DNA from: Diploptera punctata
Taxonomy: Eukaryota; Arthropoda; Insecta; Blattodea; Blaberidae
Length of the DNA stretch: 64,000 bases
NCBI GenBank assembly: GCA_030220185.1
Contig: JASPKZ010007432.1
Location: forward strand, 1 to 64,000
Direction of reading: 5' to 3'
The notes under the pieces were generated by a model that was not told the origin of the DNA, made no database searches, and saw nothing but the letters and a program-made list of their open reading frames with translations. A program made the translations under genes and the position numbers. Each line of letters begins with the position of its first letter. The first letter of the stretch is position 1. This document shows positions 11,396-24,002 of this stretch, piece by piece.

Positions 11396-11836
11396 GGTAG
11401 TATTTTTATTAAAAATTAATTATTTTATTGAATGAAATTTTTTACATTATTATATCTGGAGTGACGTGGTAAGAAGTTGTAAAACTGACTAGTTTTACGG
11501 GCATTGAAGTGATTAATCGCAACCGTTAATACAATATTATTCTTTAATTTAATATGATTTAAAGGATTTTTAACTAAGTGACACAGCACACTTAAGAAGC
11601 TATGAAAATTAAATGCAGTTTGTTTTCCCCTCCAGGAAAAACTAGATGTCAATCTTTTTTTATTATTATAGTTAATATAAAATAATATATTTCATATTAG
11701 CATTAACGTCTGGTGTTGAGTTTTTGGAATATTCAATTAGTCTATAGAATACTAGTTTCAGAAATTATATTTTAGATATTCATTTTTCCTCAAGAAACTG
11801 AGTGCATACCATTTCAGATCCTATACCGAAATTAAA

Positions 11837-11884
<48 letters not shown>

Positions 11885-11886
11885 TA
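11837..11886. repeat. (AAT)n microsatellite
   Basis: About 50 bp of uninterrupted AAT, just left of the fold-back at 11890. Confidence 0.95.
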
Positions 11887-11889
11887 CTT

Positions 11890-12040
11890 TGATGATCTTG
11901 AAGATTTCCGGGCTGTAGCTTGAAATTCTCGAAGATTGAGACAACCCATGAAGATGCCAGACGCAGTCTCTGGCGAAACGTCGGGGAACTTCAAGCCTCA
12001 AGACCACGGCCTACAGCCCGGAAATCTTCAAGATCATCAT
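11890..12040. mobile_element. imperfect fold-back with hammerhead-like motif
   Basis: Outer arms TGATGATCTTGAAGATTTCC (left) and its complement (right, ending at 12040) enclose a strand carrying TGAAGAT, a GCCAGA/TCTGGC hairpin, and GAAACGTC at 11949-11982. The left arm lacks about 15 bases present in the right. The motif has the same layout as in the Penelope-associated repeats, so I read this as an inverted Penelope terminal-repeat remnant. Confidence 0.55.
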
Positions 12041-12195
12041 AGCAACTCCGGCCGTGAAAGCTTAAGTCAATACAATAATGACTTTATTTACCTGACACGG
12101 TTAAGTCCTTTGTTTATCATTCAACGAGAAAAGATTACAATAAAAAATGAGCGCTATAACTAAGTTATACAGTAAATTAAATGATTACATAACTC

Positions 12196-12308
12196 AATGT
12201 CACAATCGAACCCGGACGTTCGTGGCCGTGCTCATATGAGCTCTTCATACTTCCCTATCCCCATGTAATAATTTTCAATCATTACCTATGTAATTCCCTC
12301 CTCCCTCA

Positions 12309-12310
<2 letters not shown>
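12196..12310 (-). mobile_element. LINE-A 3' end, first piece
   Basis: 'CACAATCGAACCCGGACGTT' and 'GTGCTCATATGAGCTCTTC' match the inverted LINE-A end ('CACTATCGAACCCGTAGGTT'). The match continues at 12620-12785, beyond a microsatellite block. Confidence 0.7.
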
Positions 12311-12403
<93 letters not shown>

Positions 12404-12404
12404 G
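12307..12404. repeat. (AAT)n/(ATT)n palindromic microsatellite
   Basis: An AAT run passes directly into an ATT run, forming a perfect self-complementary tract of about 100 bp. Confidence 0.95.
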
Positions 12405-12547
12405 GCGGAACGCTAACCACGGACCACTCAAATGACATCTGTACGAAAACAAGTGTAACTAAATTAGAATGGTTAAAATTCTTCCCTGTAGGGGTAGAGC
12501 GCCTAAATCTCTGTTAAGGTGAACATGGGCTTACAAGACACAAGAAG
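12405..12547. other. unassigned insert between microsatellites
   Basis: About 140 bp of unique-looking sequence (begins GGCGGAACGCTAACCACGGA) between two ATT tracts and inside the split LINE-A copy. No family recognised. Confidence 0.4.

Positions 12548-12617
<70 letters not shown>
12548..12617. repeat. (ATT)n microsatellite
   Basis: About 70 bp of ATT repeats. Confidence 0.95.
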
Positions 12618-12785
12618 CTCACCTCATTCCTGAACTATCTACTGGCCGTTCTCCCTTGATTTTCCTAAAGCTCCCCTCATCTCAATCTAAGAAACTTAAC
12701 CGTTCTTATTACATTTGATTTCTCATGAATATCACGGGGCTCAATTATGGTAATTTCCTTAATTAATCTATTTTCGTCTCTGTAC
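12618..12785 (-). mobile_element. LINE-A, second piece
   Basis: 'CCTCACCTCATTCCTGAACT', 'TTAACCGTTCTTATTACAT' match inverted LINE-A and continue the piece at 12196-12310. Confidence 0.65.
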
Positions 12786-13447
12786 AAAATTATTACTACA
12801 TATATAAAAACTGTATTGAAGTATTAATATATTTTAAACAAATAAAAGGGACAACGTTGAAAAATAGACATTTAAATAAAAACTACAGGTTGCATGTAAC
12901 ATTTTTTTTATTATATAGTCAAGAATCAAACCTGGGACATTTGGTTGCTAGTCACATGTGTTAACAATTGCATAATAACAGAAGCAGTCTCTGTATTATA
13001 TGTACCGTAAATCTTTAATTTAGAGTGAAGTGATTTCATGGTTTTAAACGAAAATTGATTCTTACACTACGCCACTTCAAATTTCATTAAATAAACATAC
13101 TGCATTTTCCATTCCAGAATAAAAATATGGAACGTGCTTTTAAAGTGGAGTCGCTTTAGTGATTTTGACAAACTGGTTACATAGAAAGCATCGCCAATGC
13201 TTCACGGGATTCGTGAAAGCTCTGCTACATAAAAGTTAGAAAAGAGTTTCTTTCAACTATCAATAACAATAATGACGTAATATGAAAGAGATTAACCTTT
13301 GACCTTCTCAGACTGATGAAAGTGTTCATATCATTTTCAATGTACGAGCCGGTCTACGTGAACTAACGGTTGCCATGCTCGTCATTTGTTTCGAGGTAGT
13401 TATTTTTTTTTCAGGAAGTAAGTAAAGCCATTGGTCCCGTGTCGTAA
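12786..13447. other. unassigned AT-rich sequence
   Basis: No gene or repeat recognised in these 660 bases. Confidence 0.4.
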
Positions 13448-13448
13448 A

Positions 13449-14156
13449 TTATCATAAATCATGCCACGAGTGATTTCCAATTTATCTAGAGAATTTGGAA
13501 ATCAAGAGTGGCATTTCTTAGGACTATTTAACGAATAAAATTAAGCTGTTTACTCACAAATTATTATTTAAATATAGTTATTTCAAAATATTTATATATT
13601 TAATGTAAACGGCTATGTTTGAAAACAAGTGAGAAACGATTGGTACGCTTCATTTGCTTCTTTTATTCATCACTGCAACCAGATCATATTATTTATTGCC
13701 AAAGGAACGCAATATTGTAAGAATGCACTCTACTGGAGAAAAAATGAAACATCAAACTGTACATTTCTGATGTCCTATGATGTAAATATAATTATAGTTT
13801 TCTGGAATGTTATTACCTGGGAAAAAATACATTTAAGAAAGTGCAAACAGTGTTTTTTTTTTTTTTTGGGTTGTATAATCAATTGCTACAAATGTTTTTA
13901 TATTAATTCCCGCATGCGCTATGTGTTGACATTCATGTACTATATATACACTCTGGTAGCCGTATTTATTACAGAGCCAGTCACTGCAAAATAATGCTGT
14001 GACCTATACAGAATGTTTAAAAGGTGGTGCTTTCTTTATTATGATAAACTTTAGTTGGTAAATTCTAGGCGAAACACGACTATGATTGGTTGTAAATAAA
14101 AAATCATTGAAATGTGATTGGTCATTGACTCCCATTTGGGACACGAGTTAAATAGT
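13449..14156 (-). mobile_element. non-autonomous element 'M', copy 3
   Basis: The longest copy, about 708 bp, in reverse orientation: starts TTATCATAAATCATGCCACG and ends CGTGTCCCAAATGGGAG in complement, followed by TTAAATAGTC. It carries the shared AAACGGCTATGTTTGAAAAC and 'CCAGATCATATTATTTATTG' blocks. Frames through it are not conserved between copies, so it is non-coding. Confidence 0.78.
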
Positions 14157-15560
14157 CCCCTGTAAAAGTACCACTAGTCTGATAAAATTTGTATGCCTTT
14201 CCACGCCCAGATTTCTATAATAACCAAGTTGTCAAAGAGCGTCGATAATTGAAAATAATAAGATTCTATGCGTGAAAATATACTTTTATTCAGTTAATGT
14301 GTATTAATTGGACGATAATACGCACCAACCGGCTAAGCGTCATTTAAAAATGATGTTTTGATGTCATCTGTTGCACTGGCTCGTGGAGTAAGAGTACACA
14401 CACTTTTAGCACAAATCCTTAAATTTAGCCTTATTATTAAAGAAAAATGTAAAAGCTGTCAGTTCTTTAGGCCTATTTTACAACAAACTACTATGAAACT
14501 AGATCATAAACGCTAATCTAAATGTTATATCATTCAGCTAAGCGCCAAATATTCCCGCTCTTAGATTGGTCATGCATAACTGAGTACTGTTAGTTTAGCG
14601 CTAGAGTTTAAAACGTGAAAGAAAATAAAAAAAGCTTCCTTCGGAAGGAAAACAAATCCATAGGTGCCGTTAGGGCCGCATGCAAATACATTAGTCTCTA
14701 CTCAAATTACTTCCAATCACTGGTGAGCTGATCAAATTAGCTACCCACTAACTGGTCATGTGAAAGTCGTCGTTTTCGTAATATTGGCAAGAAATTACCC
14801 ATAATTCTCAGCGGTAAAACCACTTCCATTATTTTCGTCTGCTAGAGGAACACATTTACGCTTGCGTCCCGCAAATAATACCGTATACTACGACGTCTGC
14901 GTCGCGCAATATTACGCCGATTCTCCTGTTCTTCCAGTTGAATTCTTTGGTAATAGACTATCAAATTCCTCTTCTCCGCGTATACCGAAAACATGATCGA
15001 AGTCTTCAAGGTCCGACATATTGGATAAAGCAGCAAGGTACGCGGCAAGATTTCAAACTACATCGGTTACCATCGGTTCCCTTCGGGATTCTCACGATTC
15101 GTTTCTCTCTTAAGTTACCTCGTCAGGTAGCTTACGAATTTCAACAATTATTATCGCATGAACAGATTTCTGAGTAAGCAAAATCGTATTAGGATACCAC
15201 TTTCTCAGCAGAGAACGCCTTTTACAGTCTAATGCGTTCATAGATTCGACCCTTAAGGACCTCAAACCTAAAATAAGAGGTGTCTGAGCAAGATGTGTCC
15301 AAGTTTGAGATGTAATATTAATAATCTGTGATTGCCACACATGGATAATGTGACATCGAGCAGATTTATTGTTGGTCACCTAGGCCTGTCAAAGACGTAT
15401 TTTTATTTTCATTTAATGGTTATTAAATAAATGCCAATACATACGTTTATATCGAGTTTCGAATCTCTGCCAGGTTCTTTATCCTATTATTAATTTATCT
15501 GATTCCGTTTGGATTTTACCGATGACACGGTATACAAAAAAATCCAAACTGAAGAAAATT
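14157..15560. other. unassigned sequence with an arginine-rich frame
   Basis: At 14842-15048 the minus strand encodes QLEEQENRRNIARRRRRS after a possible methionine. Such arginine-rich starts occur in Harbinger-type transposases, but nothing else supports that, so I leave it unnamed. The rest (14160-14640, 15180-15560) shows nothing recognisable. Confidence 0.35.
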
Positions 15561-15564
15561 TAAG

Positions 15565-15930
15565 ATAAAGAGATGGACAGACAGGTTAATGGAGAAGACT
15601 ACATAACAATGAACTACATGGTCTTTATAGGAAGCCAGATATAATAAGAACAGTTAAGTCTCGTAGACTGCAATGAGCAGGACATGTGGCACGCATGGGG
15701 AATGAAAGACGTGCATGGAAGCTTCTTGTAGGAAAACCAGAGGGAAAACGCCTAGTTGGTAGACCAAGAATAAGGTGGTAGAATAACATTAACTATGATT
15801 TGAGGGAAGTAGATTATACAGGGAATGATTGGAAAGCATTAGCTCAGGATAGGGATGTATGGAGAGCTTATGTCCGTGCGGCCATGAACCTACGGGTTCG
15901 ATAGTGCCAGTGAGTAAGTAAGTAAGTTTA
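15565..15930 (+). mobile_element. LINE-A, 5'-truncated copy
   Basis: Begins in the middle of the 'GPKRDEQTGEWRRLHNNELHG' region and runs to CCAGTGAGTAAGTAAGTAAG. It keeps GKPEGKR-VGRPR and the C-terminal VRAAMNLRVR-like end, with a premature stop in the 'RRLQ*AGHVARM' segment. Confidence 0.85.
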
Positions 15931-16012
15931 TAGAACTTACAATAAAATGTAATTCCTTGGACTTCATATTACAGTTTCTTCAAATCCTTGATTGGGAGCA
16001 TCAATGGGGTAG

Positions 16013-16680
16013 GAAATATTTGTTTTGCGCGATAGTGCGTTTTGTCGTACTTACAGCAATGGTGACCACGATTGAAAGTTTAACTTCCTACATTTCGTGG
16101 TTGCCAACCTAAATAACTATACTATAATAAAATAACTATACTGCAATATTACATATTACAAAACGTGTGTGGAAAGTAAAACAACTGCCCTCTATGTATA
16201 CTACATACAATGTACATACAAAAAGTATCCAAAAGGTAGTGTTAATATACATTATAAGAAACAAATCATTGCATTTTAAATGAACTGAACTTTATTTGAA
16301 ACACTATAAAACAATAAATGCGTACTTGCCGCCATTTTGTGACTAATTGGTCTCACGGCCTCCTGTAGTTTCAACTAATAAACATTGTTCGCACTGTTAA
16401 CGTTAGTCAATTGTTTATAATGAACGCAAATATTTCGAACAAAGATGTTATTTTACTATTATTTATTACTCTTACAGAAATTCAAATAAAATTTCTTTTA
16501 CAACCAATCCCCATTAATAAATTATATACCCGAAGTAACCCATATCCACCTAATTTTAACAGAATTCCTGTTAAAATTATTGATCCTTTTGAAAACACTA
16601 TCGAGCAAAAAGTAATGTACAACGCACGTTTGTGAAATGTTTTACAGAATCTCGGAAATTAAAAACCTCGCCATCGCTCG
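16013..16680. repeat. dispersed repeat R2, full-length copy
   Basis: From TGTTTTGCGCGATAGTGCG to GGAAATTAAAAACCTCG this matches, with modest divergence, the segments 31636-31807 and 33682-34030, which together form a second copy. A region of about 105 bp (16455-16560) is absent from the second copy. No family assigned. The frame at 16411-16635 is not conserved. Confidence 0.7.
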
Positions 16681-16921
16681 GTTTTTAAACATTTTCCTCA
16701 AGTCTGTAAAAACTACTTCCCAACCTCGCATCGTAATATACTGTACTTTCATATATCCTCATAACAAATCATGGAAATGTTTATGTAAAGTTAAATACTT
16801 TGTTGTTCATAATGATGATACTGTAAATGTTTTACTGTAATAGTGACTGTTTTTCTATCTACTGATTCTTCTATTTTATATGTCCCTCGCCATTTAACAA
16901 CAAATTCAGTTATGGTACCTC

Positions 16922-17018
16922 CGATCCGATTGAGGGTCTTTCCACTTTTTCAGCGGTTGCCCTTTTACCAGCCGGCTGCCGGCCCTTCACATCCACATGT
17001 GTCAATCACAGAGGTAGA
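16922..17018 (-). mobile_element. SINE-2, 5'-truncated insertion with perfect duplication
   Basis: Ninety-seven bases equal to the last ~97 of SINE-2, in reverse. Flanked by the direct repeat TTATGGTACCTC at 16910-16921 and 17019-17030. The duplication fixes the SINE-2 3' end at ...CCCTCAATCGGATC. Confidence 0.88.
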
Positions 17019-17587
17019 TTATGGTACCTCACGACCCAAAAGAAGAACGGTCACAAAAATGTTGTTCTCTAATTGGTTTTATTGTGGAAGAAGGCCGATT
17101 TAATAGCTTTATTGATGTAAAATAGAGATGATAAAATCTTCTTCTTCCTCTACGCATGAAAGCTGGCAGCTTGTTGCGTGTTCATTCACTACAAGTCGGG
17201 GGTATGACGACGTCCTTCCATCGTAGTTGTGGTCGTCCTAAAGGCCTTTTCTGCTGAGGTGTCCAGTCACGGTACTTCCTTCACTAATCTACTATTCTCC
17301 ATTCTATCTATGTGGTCGTTCCAGTTTAGTCTTCTATCATTTATCCAGAGGTTTATAGGTTCAATTTCACATTCTTCTCTAATAACAGAGCTGCGAATTT
17401 TCTCTCTCAGCGATTTTCCTTAAAACTTTCATTTCGGTCGTTTCATTGATTTTTGTTTTTTATGTTAAAATAGATCCTGTAAATTAAATTCCAAACCTGC
17501 ATTTGCCTTGACAACCAAAAAAAAACCTCAGCCAAGTTTGAAAATAATACAAATATCAAACTATACCGCCTGAGCTAACTCGCTCGT

Positions 17588-17621
<34 letters not shown>

Positions 17622-17622
17622 G
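17588..17622. repeat. (AAT)n microsatellite
   Basis: About 35 bp of AAT, directly before the LINE-B copy. Confidence 0.9.
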
Positions 17623-17624
17623 CT

Positions 17625-17955
17625 GGAAAATCTAGAATGGATAGAATACGAAATAAAGAAATAAGGGAAATTATGGGTGTACAAGAGGAGCCGGACATCA
17701 TAGACATCATAGAAAAGAAAAGATTGCAGTGGTATGGTCATGTCAAACGAATGCCAGAGCAAAGATTGCCAAAAATTGTTATGGAATGGATCCCAATGGA
17801 AAGGAGGAAGAGAGGAAGACCGAAGAAAACTTGGATAGAAGGGGTACAAGCGGCTATGAATATCAGAGGAATGGAGGAAGATCAATAGATGGATAGAGAG
17901 GAATGGCGTTTGGTTTCCGGAAGACGGCGGCAGCTGCCATGATACCGGATGATGA
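17625..17955 (+). mobile_element. LINE-B (RTE-like) 3' end
   Basis: Encodes the C-terminal tail: NKEIREIMGV, RLQWYGHVKRMPEQRLPK, RKRGRPKKTW, then EEWR. The WYGHVKRM / GRP-W pattern marks RTE-type LINE ends (recalled from insect 'endonuclease-reverse transcriptase' annotations). Followed by an AAT tail (17956-17979). A near-identical region lies inverted at 59030-59225. Confidence 0.82.
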
Positions 17956-17979
17956 ATAATAATAATAATAATAATAACA

Positions 17980-19896
17980 ATATAATCAATTAATAAGAAA
18001 TGCTAAACTAAGACATACATATAAACTAATTGACCCCGGTATTACATCCTCAGAAATGTGGAAAAATCTGAAGACAATGAGCCTTAAGAAAGAATTTCAA
18101 CAGACAAATGACAACAGGACTAGTGTCTCTATTGAACATCTGAACGAATACTTTACAAACATTAAGGCAGGTAACACTATTACGATAGACTGCTCTGACA
18201 ATAGACCGACTGAAGTTGCTCCCACACATGATAAGTTTTTTTACATAATACTGATGACGTAAAGAAAGGATTGAGGGAAATTAAATCTAAAGCCATAGGT
18301 GAAGACCGTATCAATATAACTCTTATTAACAAAATCTTGGATATTATCTTACCAACTTTGACTCACGTGTTTAATGTCTCTATCATGACTGCAACATACC
18401 CTAACATATGGAAGAAAGCACATGTACGTCCTATCCCCAAAGTAAACACCCCTTCTTCCCCTCAATATTGTAGACATATCAGTATCTTACCAACCTTATC
18501 AAACGCACTGGAACACGGATTATAAATAAACAACTAACCGACTATTTAAATGAACACGAACTTCTTGACTCTTACCAATCAGGATTTCGGGCTGGTTATA
18601 GCACGGCATCCGCATTACTTAACATTACTGAGGACATACGTGAGGCTATGGATCAGAATAAATTGACAATCCTTAACTCTAATCGACTTTTCGCGAACCT
18701 TTGACACGGTTAATACAAACATTTTACTGTCAAGATTTAAGTTACTAATTTTTTCTGAAAATTCAATTCACTGGTTGCACTCCTACCTTACTGGCCGCCA
18801 ACAATGCGTTGTTGTAGGTGATTGTTTTTCTTCATGGAGGTCAGTGGAGTGCGAAGTGCCACCAGGATCAGTATTAGCTCCAATTTTGTTTTCTATACAT
18901 CAACTATGTAAGTGACTGCATTAAGCATTGCAAATATCATATCTATGCTGATGACTTACAACTTTATATACATACTAGACCGTAACTGATTAGCGATACA
19001 ATTAAACAACTTAATGAAGATCATGACTCCATAGCAACATGGACAAAACAAATAGACCTTATTGTAAATCCTGAGAAGTCATAGGCAATTGTCATCGGCC
19101 ATCAAAGGCTATTAAATAAAATTGATTATTCATCGATAAGTTCTGTAAATATAAATCAAACTGAAATTCCGTTTAAACCTTCCGTGAAAAACTTGATGTA
19201 TATTTCGACCAAAATCTTAACTGGAAGGTTCATTTAAGAGAAACTTGTAAAAAAATATATTCGATCTTCCATTCCCTAAAATGTTTGAAAATTTTCCTTC
19301 CTTCTTCATTGAAAAAAGTACTTGTCTCAACTTTGATTATGCCGCATTTCGATTATTGTGACTTACTCTTAACTGACATGAATATTACATTCGGACAAAG
19401 ACTGCAACGAGTTCATAATGCTTGTGCACGATATACATGCAACCTCCGTAAATCAGACCACATAACTCCAATATTTGAAATGTTGTCTTGGCTCCGATTG
19501 GAAGACAGGCGAAACATACATTCCCTTTGCTTCTTATACAACACTTTGTCCATCTCATCGCCCCTTTATTTCTACTCGCTTTCATTCACTATCCTCCCAC
19601 CATAACTTAAAAACACGATCGAGAGAAAATTTAACTCTAGCTGTTCCTCTACATCGAACATCTCACTATTCCTCATCCTTCCTTGTTTCAGTCAAACGAC
19701 TCTGGAATTCCCTCCCCTCAGATATCAAGGACTGCCCGACTCAAAAACAGTTTAAAAAGAAACTCACTTCATATTTCCTTAGATAATATAATATACAACC
19801 CTGTTCCATGTATACTTTTATTGTTTGTTTATATTTTAAACATTCTTTACCAAGCCATTTACTTAATCTAATTACAGGTTATTATTTTTGTTATTT

Positions 19897-19950
<54 letters not shown>

Positions 19951-20110
19951 TTACTATTTTTCTTTCTTACTCTTGTCAAATTCATATTGTGTAGTTTATA
20001 TCTATTATGTATCAACCATAATTTTTACTGTATGTATAATTTAATCCTGGTGAAGTGGAAGAGAAGACCTTACTGTCTTTACTCCATCAGGTAAAATAAA
20101 TACATAAATA
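17980..20110 (+). mobile_element. CR1-type LINE, decayed RT region and 3' end
   Basis: Order on the plus strand: linker IRNAKL...MWKNLKTMSLK (about 18000-18090); RT fingers IKSKAIGEDRI, WKKAHVRPIPK (18271-18450); YQSGFRAGYSTASALLNITE (from about 18570, another frame); remnants of the GVPQGS and YADD motifs at about 18850-18960; and the C-terminal 'VKRLWNSLPSDIKDCPTQKQ' block at about 19690-19760. Many frameshifts and stops; inactive. The 3' UTR ends GGAAGAGAAGACCTTACTGT...CATCAGGTAAAATAAATA. Solo pieces of this end recur at 20855-20905, 24655-24715 and 42813-42850. Confidence 0.82.
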
Positions 20111-20835
20111 AAAAATAAATATTCTTCTTCTTCCTTCCAAGTATTAGGCCAAGGCCTGTTAACAATCCTATAGAAAATTTTCCCTCCAGCGTTTCATAGG
20201 ACGGCCCAGTGATCTTCGTCCTCTTGGTATATAATTATAAACAGCTTTGGGGATCCGATTTGAACTCATTCTTTCAAGATGGTGTTTCCAATTTAGTTGG
20301 TACTGTTTAATATGTTCCAAAATTGGCGTAGTCTTCAATTCTTTTAAGCGGTGTTCCTTTTCCGATCCCATCTGCTGTAACCCGCTGTTTTGCGCATGAA
20401 TCTCATTTCACAAGCCGTTATTCTGCTTTCATGTTGTCTTTTTAGTGTCCATGCTTCACTACCATAGGTCAACACTGGTCTAGCCAAAGTGTTATATAAA
20501 CGTAATCTGGTGTTTTTTTGTACAAGGGATGGTTTCATAACTTGATTAATAATTCCTAAACTTTTATTATAACTAGTAATTTTTTCAGGGATATCCTTTT
20601 CATCCTAGATAGAGAGATAATATCCAAGATATTTAAATTGATTAGATCTCTCTAAAACTTTATTCTGGAGACAGATTTTACTTTGTATGGGGTCCTTCCC
20701 ATGAAATGCCATAATTTTAGTTTTGTTAATTGATATTTCCATATTAAATTTGGCACCTATTTTTTGTAAATTATAAATTGATCGATAAAAAATAAAAAAA
20801 TAAATAATAATAATAGTAATAATAATAATCATAAT
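20111..20835 (-). mobile_element. LINE-B type copy
   Basis: On the minus strand: INKTKIMAF and NQFKYLGYYLS (about 20770-20605), LYNTLARPVLTYGSEAWTLK and MRFMRKTAGYSRWDRKRN (20538-20344), QYQLNWKHHLERM and PRGRRSLGRPMKRWRENF (20371-20168), in different frames. The 3' end, CCTTGGCCTAATACTTGGAA plus a GAA run, recurs at 61981-62100. Confidence 0.8.
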
Positions 20836-20854
20836 AATAAAGCTTCATTTAAGC

Positions 20855-20905
20855 TGGCAGAGTTAAGGGCCAATAGGTCTTCTCTTCCACTCAACCAGGG
20901 GATAA
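20855..20905 (-). mobile_element. solo 3' end of CR1-type LINE
   Basis: 'GAGTTAAGGGCCAATAGGTC', 'TTCTCTTCCACTCAACCAG' is the complement of the CR1 tail at 20050-20095. Confidence 0.6.
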
Positions 20906-22400
20906 TAAAATATACAAAAATATATATTATAATGTTTAATAGTTATGTACGCAACAAGGGAAGTAAGCAGTGCATTTCTAGTCGAGGACGTGTTTGAGCC
21001 CGAGCTTTAGAGAGATCTAGCAAGTAACTTCAAGATTAGTACTTAATTCCCCATAATTTTTATATTTCGTGATAATTTATATCTTGGTTTGAAGAGTTCA
21101 ATTGTTTGATAGCCATGGAATGTTGATAAAACAACTGCAATTGTTTATTGTTGTCTGAATTAGTGGCAGACATTTTAAATAACAGTTTCAGACTGCATAT
21201 TAATTACAAATATGATTAATAGTGATGTAGAGGAAGCTGCGAATGTCACTGTTCATTATTTATTACCAGCAAAGTCGAAAAATGTATATTACTCAATAAA
21301 ATTGTAAGTAACATGTTTACATTATTAATTAAGTCAATTACTATTCTTCCTTAGGGAAGTAAGTTGAGCAACTGCATGCCGTTGTCAATGGATACCAGGG
21401 CCTCTCTGGTAAATTGGACCCACTTCCCTAAAAAACAGAATGTTAATATAATTAGGCCATTATTAATATATAATAGTAATATTATAGCGATGAACAAATA
21501 GGCCTATTATCGAATTATAGGTTAAGCAAAAGACAATGCGAATGTGGTATATTATCAGCTAACACTAACAAAATATTGAGTAAAAAAAAGATAAAGTAAA
21601 GTTTCCCAAATTAATATTTATAGGCATATTCAAAATGTTGAATATAGTTATTATGCAGTTAATATTTTCATTGTGTGGAACTTACGATATCAGTTAATTT
21701 TGATTTAAATAATAATAGTAATTTACAGTCCCTGACATTATTGGGAAGTAAGTTCTATGCTCTAGTCATAGATATTGTGCAATATTTAGAGTATACACAT
21801 ATTTATGTTTTGCATTGGAAATTATGAAGTTCTCTTTTATTTCAATTTTATTTCGAGACGCTTCAAAATATTTTGTTAAATCGCTTCTAGCATCTACAGA
21901 TTATATGAGTACCTGTAAAATGCGTACGCTTATGTATATATGCGCATTATGTATGTGATATATTAAAAGCATTATTTTTACTACTTTTTAATGGAATTAT
22001 TGATCATGGAATAGGTAATGGCAATGAAATAACTCTGCGTTGCTTGGCAACTGAGTAAAACTGCATAAAAACATCAGCCATGTTGAATGGCTCCGGGATC
22101 TGAACAGAAGACATCCCGAATACAAGTCTCAAACTTTATCACCTGAGTAATATCATCCGGTGAAAGCAATATTTTTTAATGGCAATATAAGACATGAATG
22201 TTATGGAAGCTGGCAAACCCCTGACATTGAAGGGGAAATTTGTTAGAGTGACATTGATAAGTTGACATCACGGCCGTGACCTCACCCATGAGGAACTCGA
22301 TTTCTGGAAGTTTTGATCGATAACACGGGCCTTGTACACTCTGGCTATAGGGTTATTCATTCACTTGCAGTAAGATGTGAGCCAAGTGTTCCTTTTTTAT
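20906..22400. other. unassigned sequence
   Basis: About 1.5 kb with no gene and no repeat family I recognise. 'GGGAAGTAAG' recurs at 20958, 21354 and 21746, a weak hint of an internal repeat. Confidence 0.4.
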
Positions 22401-22408
22401 TTCAATAA

Positions 22409-22410
22409 CA

Positions 22411-22452
<42 letters not shown>

Positions 22453-22477
22453 TACAATTATTATTATTACTATTACA

Positions 22478-22512
<35 letters not shown>

Positions 22513-22551
22513 TACAATTATTATTATTATTACTATTATTATTATTATTAC

Positions 22552-22605
<54 letters not shown>

Positions 22606-22617
22606 TATTACTATTAT
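22409..22617. repeat. interrupted (ATT)n microsatellite
   Basis: About 209 bp of ATT with ACT and ACA interruptions. It ends exactly where SINE-1 begins. Confidence 0.95.
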
Positions 22618-22618
22618 T

Positions 22619-22953
22619 GTCCACCGCTGTGGTCTCGAGGTAGCGTGCTGCCTTGTCACGCAGCGGGCCCGGGTTCGATCCCCGGTCGAGGGGGTGAGGT
22701 TTTTATCGGGGTTTTTCCTCACCTGTGAGACGAATGTCAGGAAAACTTTAAGGCCCAAACGGTCCCCGAAATCATATGGCCATCATCATCCTTATCATTA
22801 TCATCACCATCATCATCCTTCACCGGTGTGGAAAGCAAGGGAAGGCGACCTCACCTAAAATTCCCTAGTTAAAGGCTGCAAGCATAGAATGAAAATGCTA
22901 TGATTGGCAGTGCAGGACCATGGCCTTCGGGCAGGAATACGATGGATGGATGC
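22619..22953 (+). mobile_element. SINE-1, tail type I
   Basis: Head GTCCACCGCTGTGGTCTCGA, B box GGGTTCGATCCCC, middle CCCCGAAATCATATGGCCAT with a CAT-rich stretch, CACCGGTGTGGAAAGCAA, and 3' end GATGGATGGATG. Lies between an ATT microsatellite and the GCAGGA array. Confidence 0.9.
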
Positions 22954-23008
22954 ACGAGGAGGACGAGGAGGACGGACGAAGAGGCATGGAGGAGGAGCTA
23001 GGAGAAGG

Positions 23009-23440
<432 letters not shown>

Positions 23441-23542
23441 AGATTCATGATCATCATCATCAGTAGATCATCATCATGCATCATCAAGCATCAGAATCAT
23501 CATCATCATCACATCAGCATCATCATCATCGCATCATCATCA

Positions 23543-23550
23543 TCATCATA

Positions 23551-23611
<61 letters not shown>

Positions 23612-23612
23612 G
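23543..23612. repeat. (ATT)n microsatellite
   Basis: About 70 bp of ATT following the ATC-rich stretch. Confidence 0.95.
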
Positions 23613-23660
23613 CTAAAATATAATCATTAAGTAAATTCTCTAATGTTATTAAATGGTATA

Positions 23661-24002
23661 TCCATCCATCCATCCATAGTAATTCTGCCCGAAAGCAGGT
23701 CGTTCACTGCAATCATAGCATTTTCATGCTATGCTTGCATGCTTTACTAGGGAATTGTAGGTGTGGCAGCTTCCCGTTACTTTCCACACCGGTGAAGGAT
23801 GATGGTGATGATAGTGATAAGGATGATGATGATGGCCGGATGATTTTCGGAGACCGTTGGACCCTAAGCTTCCTGACATTTATCTTACAGGTGAGGAAAA
23901 ACCCTGGAAAAACCTCACCCAGGAGCCTGCCCAGACCGGGAATCGAACCCGGGCCCGCTGCGTGACAAGGCAGTACGCTATCTCGAGACCACAGCGGTGG
24001 AC
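23661..24002 (-). mobile_element. SINE-1, tail type I
   Basis: Full-length reverse copy; its 3' end shows as (TCCA)n at 23661-23680 and its head at 23990-24002. B box as GAATCGAACCCGGG. No clear duplication. Confidence 0.9.

Noticed and set aside
13629..13994. 121-residue frame as a small gene
   Set aside because: Lies wholly within element M; the frame is not kept in copies 2, 4 and 5.
14842..15048. Harbinger-type transposase start
   Set aside because: Only an arginine-rich stretch supports it; no catalytic or MADF/Myb part is visible nearby.
16411..16840. Two consecutive small genes
   Set aside because: They lie in repeat R2; the second copy has a deletion and different stops, so the frames are not maintained.
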